Positions 1-64,000 of a DNA stretch of 64,000 bases are shown here, one piece after another. Every line of letters starts with the position of its first letter. The stretch's first letter is position 1. Below the pieces are notes generated by a model. That model ran no database searches, was not told where the DNA came from, and was given only the letters and a program-made list of their open reading frames with translations. Origin of the DNA: Paulinella micropora (Eukaryota; Cercozoa; Imbricatea; Euglyphida); the NCBI GenBank assembly GCA_009731375.1, contig BJOX01000036.1:1053965-1117964 (forward strand), given 5' to 3'. The position numbers and the translations under genes were made by a program.

Positions 1-51
<51 letters not shown>

Positions 52-100
52 CTTTAATTCTGACATGATGTTATGAACTTGTGATCTCTCACTTCTGCAG
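1..100 (+). repeat. (CT)n and short unique intron end
   Basis: CT repeat up to about 48, then unique sequence ending ACTTCTGCAG. Confidence 0.85.
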
Positions 101-63382
<63,282 letters not shown>

Positions 63383-64000
63383 NNNNNNNNNNNNNNNNNN
63401 NNNNNNNNNNNNNNNNNNNNNNNNNNNNNNNNNNNNNNNNNNNNNNNNNNNNNNNNNNNNNNNNNNNNNNNNNNNNNNNNNNNNNNNNNNNNNNNNNNNN
63501 NNNNNNNNNNNNNNNNNNNNNNNNNNNNNNNNNNNNNNNNNNNNNNNNNNNNNNNNNNNNNNNNNNNNNNNNNNNNNNNNNNNNNNNNNNNNNNNNNNNN
63601 NNNNNNNNNNNNNNNNNNNNNNNNNNNNNNNNNNNNNNNNNNNNNNNNNNNNNNNNNNNNNNNNNNNNNNNNNNNNNNNNNNNNNNNNNNNNNNNNNNNN
63701 NNNNNNNNNNNNNNNNNNNNNNNNNNNNNNNNNNNNNNNNNNNNNNNNNNNNNNNNNNNNNNNNNNNNNNNNNNNNNNNNNNNNNNNNNNNNNNNNNNNN
63801 NNNNNNNNNNNNNNNNNNNNNNNNNNNNNNNNNNNNNNNNNNNNNNNNNNNNNNNNNNNNNNNNNNNNNNNNNNNNNNNNNNNNNNNNNNNNNNNNNNNN
63901 NNNNNNNNNNNNNNNNNNNNNNNNNNNNNNNNNNNNNTCTTAAATTGTTTGCTTGCTTGCTGTCTCTTCGCCCCCCACGCTAGTTGGCTTCTTGGCTTGT

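Overview
This is an AT/CT-microsatellite-saturated piece of a large eukaryotic nuclear genome: spliceosomal GT-AG introns, tRNA-derived SINE-like copies, non-LTR-type retroelement fragments, an interstitial TTAGGG-like tract, and no bacterial features. The taxon cannot be fixed from the sequence. A CPxGH...CDxC...CxxC zinc finger and serine/glutamine homopolymers would fit a protist or alga, but this is a low-confidence inference.

Layout. I read almost the whole window (about 0.1 to 63.4 kb, + strand) as one giant gene cut into some 75 short exons (many 35-200 nt, longest 1206 nt). Together they give roughly 12.9 kb of coding sequence, about 4,300 residues, with both ends outside the window. 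The introns are nearly pure tetranucleotide, dinucleotide or pentanucleotide microsatellite (ATCT, GTAT/CATA, CT, CA, ATTC/ATCC, TTATG, AATGT). The case for one gene is reading-frame bookkeeping: almost every pair of successive exons is phase-compatible, exons carry trinucleotide repeats only (Ser, Gln, Glu), and several protein domains only appear after splicing. These are a Tudor/chromo-barrel-like module over three exons at 9.4-10.0 kb, a zinc finger split across a 1.6 kb intron at 57.8-59.5 kb, and a GFYxRAGxHxGR...PPLGSW module at 60.9-61.4 kb. A RanBP2-type zinc finger (13.3 kb) and a ZZ-like finger (3.8 kb, duplicated) lie within single exons. The protein looks like a large regulatory scaffold, possibly in the ubiquitin or chromatin sphere; no catalytic domain is visible.

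Mobile DNA. The introns hold 5'-truncated, sense-oriented retroelement 3' ends in two target classes. Families A, B and C lie inside (ATCT)n and end in (ATCT)n. A tRNA-derived SINE (S) and a 493-bp unit (T) lie inside (ATT)n. Family B encodes a PD-(D/E)xK-like endonuclease C-terminus.

Most unusual feature. Many exons are accompanied by truncated, degenerate echoes of one of their boundaries, embedded in microsatellite. Echoes of exon starts always lie upstream of the full exon, and echoes of exon ends always lie downstream.

Regions with no resolved coding: 26.3-31.7 kb and 39.1-42.6 kb (retroelements and microsatellite), 24.4-25.4 kb and the other runs of N. Exon connections at 26.2-33.5, 35.0-36.8 and 46.65-46.75 kb are uncertain.
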